A stretch of 64,000 nt of DNA from Amaricoccus solimangrovi (GCF_006385685.1 NZ_VFRP01000013.1:1-64000), one strand, 5' to 3'. Counted from the stretch's first letter, positions 51,380-62,773 are shown. Notes: generated from the sequence alone by a model not told the origin. A program made the numbers and translations.

Positions 51380-52419
51380 GCCGGCTGGCGCTCCGGCGCC
51401 TGACGCTCTCGCATTTCCGCTCCCACGCCCGGGGCGCCTTCGGCTTCGCCGGCGCGCCGGTCGCGATCCACGGGCCGAACGGCTCGGGAAAGACCAATCT
51501 GATCGAGGCGATCTCGCTCCTCTCGCCCGGCCGCGGGCTGCGCGGCGCCGCGGCGGAGGAGATGGCGCGGCTGCCCGAGCGGATCGGCTGGAAGATCGCC
51601 GCGGAACTCGAGGCGCCGTCGGGCACGCATGAGGTCGTGACCTGGAGCGAGGGCGCGGGGCGGCGGGTGGAACTCGACGGCAAGGCCGCGGCGCAGGCGG
51701 CGCTCGGCGCGGTGGCGCGGGTCCTGTGGCTGACGCCCGCGATGGACCGGCTCTGGCTCGAGGGCGCGGCGGAACGGCGGCGCTTCCTCGACCGCGCGAC
51801 GCTCAGCCTCCTTCCCGAACATGGCGCGGCGGCGCTCGCCTATGACCGGGCGCTGCGCGAGCGCGGGCGGCTGCTGCGCGAGGGCGTGCGCGATCCGGGC
51901 TGGTACGCCGCGCTCGAGGCGCGGCTCGCGGAGGAAGGCGCGCGGATCGACGCCGGCCGGCGCGCGGCGCTCGCCCGGCTCGGCGCGGCGCCGGAGACGC
52001 CGGGATTTCCGCGCGGCGATCTGGCGCTGATCGCGGAGGGGCCACGCGATCCGGCGGGGCTGCGCGCGGCGCTGGCGGAGGGCCGCGCGCGCGATCTCGC
52101 CGCCGGGCGGACCGGGATCGGCCCGCATCGCGACGATCTCGGCGCGGTCTACGCGGCGAAGGGGATGGAGGCGCGGCTCTGCTCGACCGGGGAGCAGAAG
52201 GCGCTGCTGATCGGCGTGGTGCTTGCCAATGCCTGGGCGGTGGCGGAGGATTTCGGCGCGCCGCCGCTCCTGCTGCTCGACGAGGTGGCGGCGCATCTCG
52301 ACGCGGACCGGCGCCGGGCGCTCTACGGTGCGATCGCGGGGCTCGGCGCGCAGGCCTTCCTCACGGGGACCGGGCCGGAGCTGTTCGAGGGGCTGGAGGG
52401 GGAGCGGCTGGCGCTGTAG
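51376..52419 (+). CDS. recF: DNA replication and repair protein RecF
   Basis: A 347-residue ABC-type ATPase that loads RecA at gaps. Walker A is IHGPNGSGKTNLIEAISLLS, the signature region is CSTGEQKALLIGVVLANA, and Walker B is LLLLDEVAAHLDADRR. LTLSHFRSHARGAFGF near the start is typical. GTG at 51376 overlaps the dnaN stop (GTGA). The last codons run straight into a palindromic repeat, and the TAG stop (52417-52419) is the TAG of its GTAG tail, so the repeat set the protein's C-terminus. Confidence 0.95.
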   Translation: MSRLALRRLTLSHFRSHARGAFGFAGAPVAIHGPNGSGKTNLIEAISLLSPGRGLRGAAAEEMARLPERIGWKIAAELEAPSGTHEVVTWSEGAGRRVELDGKAAAQAALGAVARVLWLTPAMDRLWLEGAAERRRFLDRATLSLLPEHGAAALAYDRALRERGRLLREGVRDPGWYAALEARLAEEGARIDAGRRAALARLGAAPETPGFPRGDLALIAEGPRDPAGLRAALAEGRARDLAAGRTGIGPHRDDLGAVYAAKGMEARLCSTGEQKALLIGVVLANAWAVAEDFGAPPLLLLDEVAAHLDADRRRALYGAIAGLGAQAFLTGTGPELFEGLEGERLAL

Positions 52420-52544
52420 GGCGGACCTCGGTCCGCCGTCGCGCGCCGGGATGGCGGACCGAGGTCCGCCCTACGAGCGATTGGCGCCTTGGGGCCGAGA
52501 TTCCCCAAGCCGCGCCGCAAGCGGCGGACCGTGGTCCGCCCTAC
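52416..52544. repeat. BIME-like palindromic repeats between recF and the VOC gene
   Basis: Three more copies of the GTAG-tailed 18-bp palindrome: 52416-52437 (tail left), 52453-52474 and 52523-52544 (tails right). Centres are ACCTCGGT, ACCGAGGT and ACCGTGGT. The first includes the recF stop codon; the last ends 11 bases before the VOC start and supplies part of its leader. Same family as 50000-50149. Confidence 0.9.
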
Positions 52545-52555
52545 GGAGGACGCGC

Positions 52556-52990
52556 ATGTTTCCAAGATCCATCAGCCTGATCACGCTCGGCGTCGCCGAT
52601 CTCGAGCGCGCGCGGCTGTTCTACGCCGCGCTCGGCTGGGAGGCGGTGGCGGCGCCCGAGGGGGTGGTCTTCATCCAGCTCGCCGGGCAGGTGCTGGCGC
52701 TCTTCGGCCTCGACGATCTCGCGAAGGACATGGGCGTGGCGCCGGAGACGCTTGGGCGGGGCGCGAGCAATCTCGCGCGCAACTTCGCGACCGAGGCGGA
52801 GGTGGACGCGGCCTTCGCGCGCGCGCTGGACGCGGGCGCGGCGCCGATCAAGCGGCCGGAAAAGGTGTTCTGGGGCGGCTATTCCGGCTATTTCGCCGAT
52901 CCCGACGGCCATGTCTGGGAGGTCGCGATGAACCCGTTCTGGTCGCTCGGCCCGGAGGGCACGCTGACCCTGCCGGAGGGCGGGGCCTGA
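52556..52990 (+). CDS. VOC-family protein (glyoxalase-like)
   Basis: A 144-residue protein with two beta-alpha-beta-beta-beta units. SLITLGVADLERARLFYAAL then GWEAV opens the first, and GYSGYFADPDGHVWEVAMNP with the metal-type Glu closes the second. It resembles the lactoylglutathione-lyase-like group; substrate unknown. GGAGGA lies before the ATG, and the leader begins in a palindromic repeat. Located between recF and gyrB. Confidence 0.9.
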   Translation: MFPRSISLITLGVADLERARLFYAALGWEAVAAPEGVVFIQLAGQVLALFGLDDLAKDMGVAPETLGRGASNLARNFATEAEVDAAFARALDAGAAPIKRPEKVFWGGYSGYFADPDGHVWEVAMNPFWSLGPEGTLTLPEGGA

Positions 52991-53082
52991 GCCCCGCGGG
53001 GGCGTTTCGCGACCCCGGGGGCGGGAGAGCCAAAGGATTGATAAAACGGAGGATTTTCCCGACGCCCAGGGGGATTCGAGGG

Positions 53083-55558
<2,476 letters not shown>

Positions 55559-55567
55559 CGCGCCGCG

Positions 55568-56461
55568 TCAGGCGCGCCCCCCGCGCGGGTCGAGCCCGGC
55601 GAGAAAGACCGAGGCCGCGCGCGTGGCGGGGCGGTCGGCCCGCCTCAGCGCGGTGAAGCGCCGTTCCGGCAGCGGCAGCGGCACCCGCAGGAGCAGCCCG
55701 GCATCGAGGCTCGGCGCGGCGACGGAGGCCGCGAGCGCGGTGGCGCCCAGCCCCGCCTCCACCGCGCCGCGCACCGCCTCGTTCGACGGCAGTTCCAGCC
55801 GGATGTCGAGCCGGGCCGGATCCACCCCCATCCCGGCCAGCGCCGCCTCGAAGACCGAGCGGGTGCCGGAGCCGCGTTCGCGCAACACCCAGGCTCCCCC
55901 GGCGAGCGCCTCCGCGTCGGGGGCCCCGCCCGCCGCCCAGGGATGATCCGGGGCGACGAGGAGCACGAGCTGGTCGCGCGCGACCACCCGGGCCTCGCAG
56001 GCGCCGCTCTCGACCGCGCCTTCCACCAGCCCGATCTCCGCGAGGCCGCGCTCCACCGCGTCGAGCACCTGTTCGGTATTGCCGATCCCGAGGCGGATCT
56101 CGACCCCGGGCCAGGCCCGCCGGAACGCCGCGAGATGGCGGGGCAGCCAGTAGCCGGCGATGGTCTGGCTCGCGCGGATCGTCAGGACGCCGCGGGCCAA
56201 GCCGCCGAATTCGGCCAGCGCCAGTTCCGCCCGCTCGACCTGGGCGAGGACCGCCCTCGCCTCGGCGAGCAGCACCCGCCCGGCCTCGGTCAGTTCGACC
56301 CGGCGGCCGATCCGGTCGAAGAGCGCGACGTCGTGGCGGGTCTCCAGCGCCGCCACGGCGCGGCTCACCGCAGACTGGGCGAGGCCGAGCGCCTCCGCCG
56401 CGCGCGTCATGTGCTGGCGCTCGGCCACCGCGACGAAGATCCGGAGCTGGTCGAGGGTCAT
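55568..56461 (-). CDS. LysR-family regulator beside a TDT transporter
   Basis: A 297-residue regulator. HTH: MTLDQLRIFVAVAERQHMTR then AAEALGLAQSAVSRAVAAL. The effector domain includes LTIRASQTIAGYWLPRHLAA and GSGTRSVFEAAL, close to the CysB/CbbR-like LysR_substrate group that senses small anions. It is divergent from the TDT gene; the 104-bp gap contains a direct repeat CATGCGTT (56470 and 56501), 31 bp apart, suited to LysR tetramers. It most likely controls the transporter. Confidence 0.92.
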   Translation of the reverse strand: MTLDQLRIFVAVAERQHMTRAAEALGLAQSAVSRAVAALETRHDVALFDRIGRRVELTEAGRVLLAEARAVLAQVERAELALAEFGGLARGVLTIRASQTIAGYWLPRHLAAFRRAWPGVEIRLGIGNTEQVLDAVERGLAEIGLVEGAVESGACEARVVARDQLVLLVAPDHPWAAGGAPDAEALAGGAWVLRERGSGTRSVFEAALAGMGVDPARLDIRLELPSNEAVRGAVEAGLGATALAASVAAPSLDAGLLLRVPLPLPERRFTALRRADRPATRAASVFLAGLDPRGGRA

Positions 56462-56565
56462 CGAAGATCCATGCGTTCAAGGCATCGTATCAATGATGAT
56501 CATGCGTTGGAAGAATTGGAATCGGGTCGCTAGGTTCCGCTCCGACGCAGCGAGGGATTTTCGGG

Positions 56566-57687
56566 ATGGTCGAGGGGCGCGTGATGGAGACGGGGCCGGA
56601 GCTTCGGGGGATCGTCCGGCGGTTCACGCCGAACTGGTTCGCGGTGACGATGGGGACGGGCGGGCTTGCGCTGGTGTTGCGGCAGGTGCCGGGGGCGGGG
56701 CTCGACGCGCCGGCGCTCGCGCTCTGGCTGCTCGCGACCGTGCTCTTCGCGGTCTTTTCGGTACTCTACGCCGCGCGCTGGATCCTCTTTCCGCGCGAGG
56801 CGGCGCGGATCCTCGCGCATCCGGTGATGTCGATGTTCCTCGGGACGATCCCGATGGGGCTGACCACCGTCGCGAACGGCTTCCTCGCCTTCGGCCCCGG
56901 CCTGATCGGCGCCGCGGCGCTTCCCGTCGCGCTGACGCTCTGGGCGATCTCGGCCGCGCTGGCGCTCGCCTGCGGCCTCGGCGTTCCCTATCTGATGTTC
57001 ACCCGGCAGGAGCACGGGCTCGAACGGATGACCGCCGTCTGGCTGCTGCCGCTCGTCGCGGCGGAGGTGGCCGCGGCCGGGGCGGCGGGGCTCGCGCCGC
57101 ATCTCGCGGGCGGGGCGGCGGCGGCGATGGTGATCGGCGGATATGTGCTCTGGGCGCTGTCGGTGCCGCTCGCGATGAGCGTGCTCGCGCTCCTGTTCCT
57201 GCGGCTCGCGCTGCATCGGCTGCCGGAGGCGGAGGTCGGTCCCTCGGCCTGGCTGACGCTGGGGCCGATCGGAACCGGCGCGCTCGGGCTCCTGCTTCTC
57301 GGGGAGGCGGCGCCGGCCGCCTTCGCGGGCGGGCCGCTCGCCGCCGCGGGCGGGGCGGCCTTCGGCCTCGGCATCCTCGGCGGGCTGGTGCTCTGGGGCT
57401 ACGGCCTCTGGTGGCTCGGCCTCGCGCTCCTCAAGACGGCGCGCTACCTGCGCTCGGGCCTGCCCTTCTCGCTCGCCTGGTGGGCCTTCACCTTCCCGCT
57501 CGCGGTCTTCACGCTCGCGACGCTGGCGCTCGGCCGGCTGACGGGGCTTGGCGCCTTCGATCTCGGCGGGACGCTGCTCGCCTGGCTTCTCGCCGGACTC
57601 TGGCTGATCGTCGCGACGCGCACCGCGCGGGGGGCGCTGCGCGGCACGCTCTTCTTCTCGCCCTGCCTCGCGGGCGCCCCGCGCTGA
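56566..57687 (+). CDS. TDT-family transporter (TehA/SLAC1-like, possible sulfite exporter)
   Basis: A 373-residue membrane protein with ten helices. The family opening RRFTPNWFAVTMGTGGLALV is followed by MSMFLGTIPMGLTTVANGFL, AVWLLPLVAAEVAAA, WLTLGPIGTGALGLLLL and SLAWWAFTFPLAVFTLATLA. The pore phenylalanine region (WAFTFPLAVF) is intact. TDT members carry sulfite (SSU1), dicarboxylates (Mae1) or anions (SLAC1). The neighbouring persulfide dioxygenase makes sulfite, which favours sulfite export. An ATG at 56584 with GAGGGG upstream is an alternative start. Confidence 0.88.
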   Translation: MVEGRVMETGPELRGIVRRFTPNWFAVTMGTGGLALVLRQVPGAGLDAPALALWLLATVLFAVFSVLYAARWILFPREAARILAHPVMSMFLGTIPMGLTTVANGFLAFGPGLIGAAALPVALTLWAISAALALACGLGVPYLMFTRQEHGLERMTAVWLLPLVAAEVAAAGAAGLAPHLAGGAAAAMVIGGYVLWALSVPLAMSVLALLFLRLALHRLPEAEVGPSAWLTLGPIGTGALGLLLLGEAAPAAFAGGPLAAAGGAAFGLGILGGLVLWGYGLWWLGLALLKTARYLRSGLPFSLAWWAFTFPLAVFTLATLALGRLTGLGAFDLGGTLLAWLLAGLWLIVATRTARGALRGTLFFSPCLAGAPR

Positions 57688-57712
57688 GGCGCGGCCGCCC
57701 GCGGGGGGCGCG

Positions 57713-59566
57713 TCAGTGGGTGTGCTTGTCGAGGTAGCCGCGCACGAAGTCCTTCAGCCCGGGCGTGTCGCATTCGAAGCCCATGGACTCGGCCTTCTCG
57801 ATCACCTCGTCGCCCGACATCCCCCGCTGCGCGCCGCGATGCATCATCACGAGCGCGCCCGAGCGCTTGCCGGAGGCGCAATGGACGAGGATCGGGCCGG
57901 GCAGATCCCCGACCTTCTCGCGGAAGCCGTCGACGACCTCCTCCGAGAGATTCTGGCCGTCCACCGGATGGTGCATGTAGGTGAGCCCGGCCGCCTCGGC
58001 GACGCCGCGTTCCTCCTCCGGCGTCACCTCCTGCTTCTCCTCGGAGGTGCGCATGTTCACGACCGATCGGAAGCCCTCCTTCGCGGCCGCGCGGAGCGCG
58101 TCCGGGGCGGGGGCGAATTTCGCCACGGTGAACCTGTCGTCGATCTTCACCACGTCGCGCATGAGTTGCTTCTCCTGTTCCGAGGGTTTTTCGGTTTCGT
58201 AGCCGGCGGCCTTCCAGGCCTTCCAGCTGCCCGGCACGTTGCGGACCTTCGCGAAGCCGTGCGCGGCGAGGATGCTCGCCGCCATGCTGGCGCGAAAACC
58301 GCTGGCGCAATAGGTCGCGATCTCGGCGGCGGGGTCGAGTTCGCCCAGCCGGTCGCGCAATTCGCCGAGGAAGATGTGCCGGGCGCCGGGCACGTGGCCC
58401 CCGCGCCACTCTCCGTCCTTGCGGACGTCGAGCGTCGCCACGCCGCTTTCGCGCAGTTCGTGGACGCTCAGCTGCGGGATATGGCGCAGGTCGCGGCCCG
58501 ACTCGCGCCAGGCGCCCATGCCGCCGGCGAGATAGCCGCCGAAGCGGGTGAAGCCGGTCCGCCACAGCAGGCGCAGCACCTCCGGCAGTTGCCGGTCATC
58601 CTCGAGCACGAGATGGATCGGCCGGTCCGGGTCGAGCAGCCAGCCCGCCCAGACCGAAAGCTCCGGCCGGGCACCGATGTTGAGCGCGCCCGGAATGTGG
58701 CCGCCGCCGAAGGAGAGCATGTCGCGCACGTCGAGAAGCTGCGCGTCGCCCCCGAGCGAGTCCGCGAAGGCCGCCGGCGGCAGCGCGGGCACGCGCGGCA
58801 GGTTGCCGAGCACCTCGGGACCGGCCGCGTTGACCTTCTTCAGCCGCGGATAATGCGTCGGCACCGGGGGCGCGTCCTCGTGCATCGCGCGCCGGAAGGC
58901 GTCGAACTCGGTGATGGCGGCGTAGCTGTTGTGCGCGCGCTCGTAGCCGATCGTGCTCGACATCCGGTCGCCGATGTTCGGGCCGCAGGCCGAGCCCGCG
59001 CCGTGGCCGGGATAGATGATCACCGGGTCGGGGAGCTTCATGTAGAAGTCCCGCGTGGTGCGGAAGAGCGCCTCGGTCAGCTCCTCCGTCTCCTCCTCGC
59101 CGAGCAGGTCCGGCCGGCCCACGGAATCGACGAAGAAGCTGTCGCCGGTCAGCACGCCCCAGGGCTCCTCCTTCTCGCCCTCGTAGAGCAGGAAGGAGAC
59201 GTGTTCGGGCGTATGTCCGGGGGTATGCCGCGTCACCATCCGGACGCCCCCGAAGGTGAAGGCGTCGCCGTCGCGCAGCGGATGGTGTTCGAAATCGTAG
59301 CTGGCGCCGCCCTCGGCGCTGACGCAGAGTTTCGCGCCGCCGTCGAGCCGGGCCGCGAGTTCGCGCGCGCCGCTCATGAAGTCGGCGTGGATGTGAGTCT
59401 CGAACACATGGGTGATCGCGAGGCCGTAGCGCCGGGCGATCTCGAGATAGATGTCGACGTCGGGCCGGGGGTCGATCACGGCCGCGGTCCCGGCGCTGTC
59501 GTCCCCGACGAGGTACGAGCACTGTGCCACCCCGTCGGCGAGGATCTGTTCGAAGCGTAACGTCAT
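57713..59566 (-). CDS. Persulfide dioxygenase fused to two rhodanese domains and a DUF442 phosphatase-like domain
   Basis: A 617-residue fusion. Residues 1-245 are an ETHE1-type metallo-beta-lactamase: THIHADFMSG (His58, His60, Asp62), RHTPGHTPEH (His118), TGDSFFVDSVGRPDL (Asp142) and YPGHGAGSACG (His188). Residues 265-355 are a rhodanese without active cysteine (LVLEDDRQ). Residues 365-455 are a rhodanese with Cys420 (ATYCASGFRAS). Residues 475-610 are a DUF442 dual-specificity-phosphatase-like domain with HCASGKRSGAL (Cys563, Arg568). It should oxidise glutathione persulfide to sulfite. The start is the ATG at 59566 after AAAGG; longer upstream reading lacks homology. It converges with the TDT gene. 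Confidence 0.9.
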   Translation of the reverse strand: MTLRFEQILADGVAQCSYLVGDDSAGTAAVIDPRPDVDIYLEIARRYGLAITHVFETHIHADFMSGARELAARLDGGAKLCVSAEGGASYDFEHHPLRDGDAFTFGGVRMVTRHTPGHTPEHVSFLLYEGEKEEPWGVLTGDSFFVDSVGRPDLLGEEETEELTEALFRTTRDFYMKLPDPVIIYPGHGAGSACGPNIGDRMSSTIGYERAHNSYAAITEFDAFRRAMHEDAPPVPTHYPRLKKVNAAGPEVLGNLPRVPALPPAAFADSLGGDAQLLDVRDMLSFGGGHIPGALNIGARPELSVWAGWLLDPDRPIHLVLEDDRQLPEVLRLLWRTGFTRFGGYLAGGMGAWRESGRDLRHIPQLSVHELRESGVATLDVRKDGEWRGGHVPGARHIFLGELRDRLGELDPAAEIATYCASGFRASMAASILAAHGFAKVRNVPGSWKAWKAAGYETEKPSEQEKQLMRDVVKIDDRFTVAKFAPAPDALRAAAKEGFRSVVNMRTSEEKQEVTPEEERGVAEAAGLTYMHHPVDGQNLSEEVVDGFREKVGDLPGPILVHCASGKRSGALVMMHRGAQRGMSGDEVIEKAESMGFECDTPGLKDFVRGYLDKHTH

Positions 59567-59876
59567 CGGTAGCCTTTCCGGTTCAGACGGGCCCCAACAA
59601 TCGACGCCGCCGAGTGTTCCGGAATTCGCCCGTGAAACGGCACTCACATTCGGTTGTCCCGCCCGAACAGACACCTTCTTGTCCGCGCGGCCCGCGTTCT
59701 TTTGTCGCGCCTCCGCCCCCACGACCAAGAAACTTCCGGCATCGACCGGGCAAGTTCGTCCGGGCGGAGAAAAGTAACCCGGAACACCCCCGGTCGCCGG
59801 CGGTTTGGCAACGGGGCGCGGGATCCGGAGGCGGAGCGCGCGCCGTCTCACGAGCAGCGACGGAGGGAAAATTTCG
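59567..59876 (+). other. 310-bp divergent gap between the persulfide dioxygenase and cytochrome genes
   Basis: This gap must hold two promoters facing outwards. I see no clear palindrome of BigR or FNR type, no terminator and no coding region. GGAGGGA (59862-59868) is the ribosome site of the cytochrome gene. Confidence 0.5.
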
Positions 59877-60452
59877 ATGAAGAGGCAATTCGGCGCGGGC
59901 ATCGCGCTCGGCATCCTGGGAACCGTTCTCGCCGCGGTCGCGATCTGGATCGTCGTCGTCTACACGGGGGCCTACAACGTCGCCGCGTCGGAGCGGCACA
60001 CGGACGCGGTGCGCTGGACGCTCGACACCGCGATGCGCCGCTCGGTGAGCAGCCGGGCCGGCGGCGTGGAGATTCCGCGGGATCCTCCCGAGGATCTGCT
60101 TGCCACCGGCGCGGGGCTCTACGCCGGAAGCTGCGCCCATTGCCACGGCGCGCCGGGCGGGGAGCCGGAGGAATGGTCGCGCGGGATGCGCCCCGAGCCG
60201 CCGCGGCTGGCGGAGGCGGCGACCGAATGGATGCCGGAGGAGATCCACTGGATCGTGGCCAACGGCATCCGGATGTCGGCCATGCCGGCCTTCGGCGCGC
60301 ATCACACCCCGGAGGAACTCGTCGCGCTCACCGCCTTCGTCGACGCGCTGCCGGGGCTGACGCCCGAGGATTACGCCGCGCTGACCGGGACCGGCGGAGA
60401 GAGCGCCGGAGCCGCGCCGGTCCCGGCCGGCGACGCGCCGGCGCGTCCCTGA
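59877..60452 (+). CDS. Membrane-anchored c-type cytochrome
   Basis: A 191-residue protein with an N-terminal anchor (about residues 8-30, ALGILGTVLAAVAIWIVVVY) and one cytochrome c domain. The heme site is GSCAHCHGAPG (CxxCH) near residue 87, with an axial Met probably in GIRMSAMPAFG. The C-terminal tail is Ala/Gly/Pro-rich. GGAGGGAAA precedes the ATG. It is cotranscribed with a DUF305 protein 29 bp downstream and could pass electrons for a periplasmic metal or sulfur oxidation. Confidence 0.9.
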   Translation: MKRQFGAGIALGILGTVLAAVAIWIVVVYTGAYNVAASERHTDAVRWTLDTAMRRSVSSRAGGVEIPRDPPEDLLATGAGLYAGSCAHCHGAPGGEPEEWSRGMRPEPPRLAEAATEWMPEEIHWIVANGIRMSAMPAFGAHHTPEELVALTAFVDALPGLTPEDYAALTGTGGESAGAAPVPAGDAPARP

Positions 60453-60481
60453 ACCTGACGGAAGAAGAAGGAACGAAGAAC

Positions 60482-61342
60482 ATGTCCTACATCCGCTTCG
60501 GGCTGATGATCCTCACCTCCACCGTGGTGATGTTCGTCCTGATGTACCTCAACACCTATGCCTGGGAGCACGTCTTCTTTTCCGAGACGCGCAGCTACAT
60601 GGCGATCATGATGGGCGCGACGATGGCGGTCATCATGCTGGCCTACATGCTCGGCATGTATTCGAACAGGCGTCTGAACGTCGCGATCTTCGTCGGGGCG
60701 GCGATCGTCTTCGCGCTGTCGCTCTGGCTCGTCCGCGCCCAAGTCACCGTTTCGGGGCCGAGCTACATGCGGGCGATGATCCCGCACCATTCGATCGCGA
60801 TCATGACCTCGGAACGCGCCCAGATCCGCGACCCGCGGGTGCGCAAGCTCGCGGACGAGATCATCGAGGCGCAGCGGCGCGAGATCGCGGAGATGCGCTA
60901 TCTGATCGGGGAGGTCTCGGAGGGCCGGATCGTGGAGAGCATCTACGAGGATCCGCCGGCCGAGCCGGGAAGCGTGGCGGACGCGCTCGGCAATACGCGG
61001 ATCTCGACTCTCGATCTCGCGCCCGTGCCCGAGGCCGAGGCCGACCGCGTCCTCGTCGCCGGGGACCGCTGCGTCTTCCGCCGCGGCCAGGAATCCGACC
61101 CGGTGCTCTGGATCGCGCGCGCGGACGGCGCGGCGGCGATGAAGCTGAACGGGATCCTCGTCGATCTGGAGGGAAGCGGGGAGCCCGGGAGCGGGACGGG
61201 GGAATTCTCGGCCCCCGGCACGAGCCTCACCCTCCGGCCGCTCGGCGAGGAGGCGGACTGGCGCCAGAACGCCGAGCTCGTCTTCCGGCTCGACCAGGGC
61301 TTGGAGGTCGGCTACCGCGGCTTTTACGGCTGCGGCGCCTGA
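60482..61342 (+). CDS. DUF305 family membrane protein
   Basis: A 286-residue protein. Three membrane helices lie in the first ~85 residues (FGLMILTSTVVMFVLMYLNT, YMAIMMGATMAVIMLAYMLG, NVAIFVGAAIVFALSLWLV). The DUF305 ferritin-like helix pair follows: MRAMIPHHSIAIMTSERAQI with the HH motif, and LADEIIEAQRREIAEMRYLI. DUF305 proteins often sit near copper or heavy-metal resistance genes. The C-terminal ~120 residues are an extra domain I do not recognise, with two cysteines (DRCVFRR, FYGCGA). GAAGGAACG precedes the ATG. Confidence 0.85.
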   Translation: MSYIRFGLMILTSTVVMFVLMYLNTYAWEHVFFSETRSYMAIMMGATMAVIMLAYMLGMYSNRRLNVAIFVGAAIVFALSLWLVRAQVTVSGPSYMRAMIPHHSIAIMTSERAQIRDPRVRKLADEIIEAQRREIAEMRYLIGEVSEGRIVESIYEDPPAEPGSVADALGNTRISTLDLAPVPEAEADRVLVAGDRCVFRRGQESDPVLWIARADGAAAMKLNGILVDLEGSGEPGSGTGEFSAPGTSLTLRPLGEEADWRQNAELVFRLDQGLEVGYRGFYGCGA

Positions 61343-61346
61343 CGCG

Positions 61347-61377
61347 CGCCGGCGCCCGCCCGAGGGGGGCGCCGGCG
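61347..61377. terminator. Bidirectional hairpin between DUF305 and lpd
   Basis: A perfect 11-bp stem CGCCGGCGCCC / GGGCGCCGGCG with a 9-nt loop lies in the 42-bp gap between convergent genes. It lacks a T run but is very stable, so it can end both transcripts. Confidence 0.6.
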
Positions 61378-61384
61378 ACCGGTC

Positions 61385-62773
61385 TCAGGCGTGGATCGCG
61401 CCGTCGCCGCAGGCGAGCGCGGCTTCGCGCACCGCCTCGGAACAGGTCGGATGGGCGTGGCAGGTGCGCGCGAGATCCTCCGCCGCCGCGCCGAATTCCA
61501 TCGCGACGCAGACCTCCTGGATCAGCTCGCCCGCCTGCGGCCCGATGATATGGGCGCCGAGGATCCGGTCGGTCTCCCTGTCCGCGAGGATCTTCACGAA
61601 ACCGTCGGCCATGAAATAGCTCTTGGCGCGCGCATTGCCCATGAACGGGAACTTGCCGACCTTGTAGGCGCGGCCCTGGGCCTTCAGCGTCTCTTCCGTC
61701 TCGCCGACCGAGGCGACCTCGGGGCTCGTGTAGATGACGCCGGGGATGACGCCGTAGTTCACATGGCCGTGCTGGCCCGCGATCGTCTCGGCGACCGCCA
61801 TGCCCTCGTCCTCGGCCTTGTGCGCGAGCATCGGCCCGGGGGTCACGTCGCCGATCGCGTAGATGCCGGGGACGTTCGTGCGCCCCTGCGCGTCGACCTC
61901 GACCTGGCCGCGCTCGGTCAGCGCGACGCCGGCGGTGTCGAGACCGAGGCCCTCCCTGTAGGGGCGGCGGCCGGTGGCGACGAGCACGACGTCGACGTCG
62001 AGCGCGCCCTCGCTCTCGTCCTTGCGCAGCTTGTAGCTCACGTGAACGCCGTTCTCGCCCGGCTCGGCCGACTGCACGGCGGCGCCGAGGACGAAGGTGA
62101 GCCCCTGTTTCGCCAGCTGCTTCTGGAGCGCCTTGCAGATCTCGAGATCCATGCCCGGCGTGATCTGGTCGAGGAATTCGAGCACCGTCACCTCGGCGCC
62201 GAGACGCGCGTAGACCGAGCCGAGTTCGAGCCCGATAACCCCCGCGCCGATCACGGCGAGCCGCTTCGGGATCTCGGGGAGTTCGAGCGCGCCGGTGGAG
62301 GAGACCACGGTCTTCTCGTCGATCGTGACGCCCCGGAGCGGGGTCACTTCCGAGCCGCTGGCGATGACAATGTTCTTCGCCTTGTGAACCGTCCCGTTCA
62401 CCTCCACCTCGCCCGGGGCGGCGATCCGGCCCCAGCCTTTGAGCCAGTCGACCTTGTTCTTCTTGAACAGGAACTCGATGCCCTTGGTGTTGCTCTCGAC
62501 GGTGGACTGCTTGTAGGCCTGCATCCTGGCGACGTCGAGCGTCGGCGCGGCGCCCATCAGACCCATCTTCTCGAAGGTCTCATGCGCCTCGTGATAGAGT
62601 TCGGAGGCGTGCAGCAGCGCCTTCGACGGGATGCAGCCGACGTTGAGGCAGGTGCCGCCGAGCGTCTCGCGCCCCTCGACGCAGGCCGTCCTGAGGCCGA
62701 GCTGGGCGCACCGGATGGCACAGACATAGCCGCCCGGCCCCGCGCCGATGACGATCACATCGTAGTCAGCCAT
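61385..62773 (-). CDS. lpdA: Dihydrolipoyl dehydrogenase (E3)
   Basis: A 462-residue flavoprotein that reoxidises dihydrolipoamide. FAD motif [20 protein letters not shown]; redox disulfide Cys42-Cys47 in [16 protein letters not shown] motif [40 protein letters not shown]; and the C-terminal His-Glu pair in [14 protein letters not shown]. It follows odhB on the same strand, so it is probably the E3 of the 2-oxoglutarate dehydrogenase complex. Confidence 0.97.
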   Translation of the reverse strand: MADYDVIVIGAGPGGYVCAIRCAQLGLRTACVEGRETLGGTCLNVGCIPSKALLHASELYHEAHETFEKMGLMGAAPTLDVARMQAYKQSTVESNTKGIEFLFKKNKVDWLKGWGRIAAPGEVEVNGTVHKAKNIVIASGSEVTPLRGVTIDEKTVVSSTGALELPEIPKRLAVIGAGVIGLELGSVYARLGAEVTVLEFLDQITPGMDLEICKALQKQLAKQGLTFVLGAAVQSAEPGENGVHVSYKLRKDESEGALDVDVVLVATGRRPYREGLGLDTAGVALTERGQVEVDAQGRTNVPGIYAIGDVTPGPMLAHKAEDEGMAVAETIAGQHGHVNYGVIPGVIYTSPEVASVGETEETLKAQGRAYKVGKFPFMGNARAKSYFMADGFVKILADRETDRILGAHIIGPQAGELIQEVCVAMEFGAAAEDLARTCHAHPTCSEAVREAALACGDGAIHA

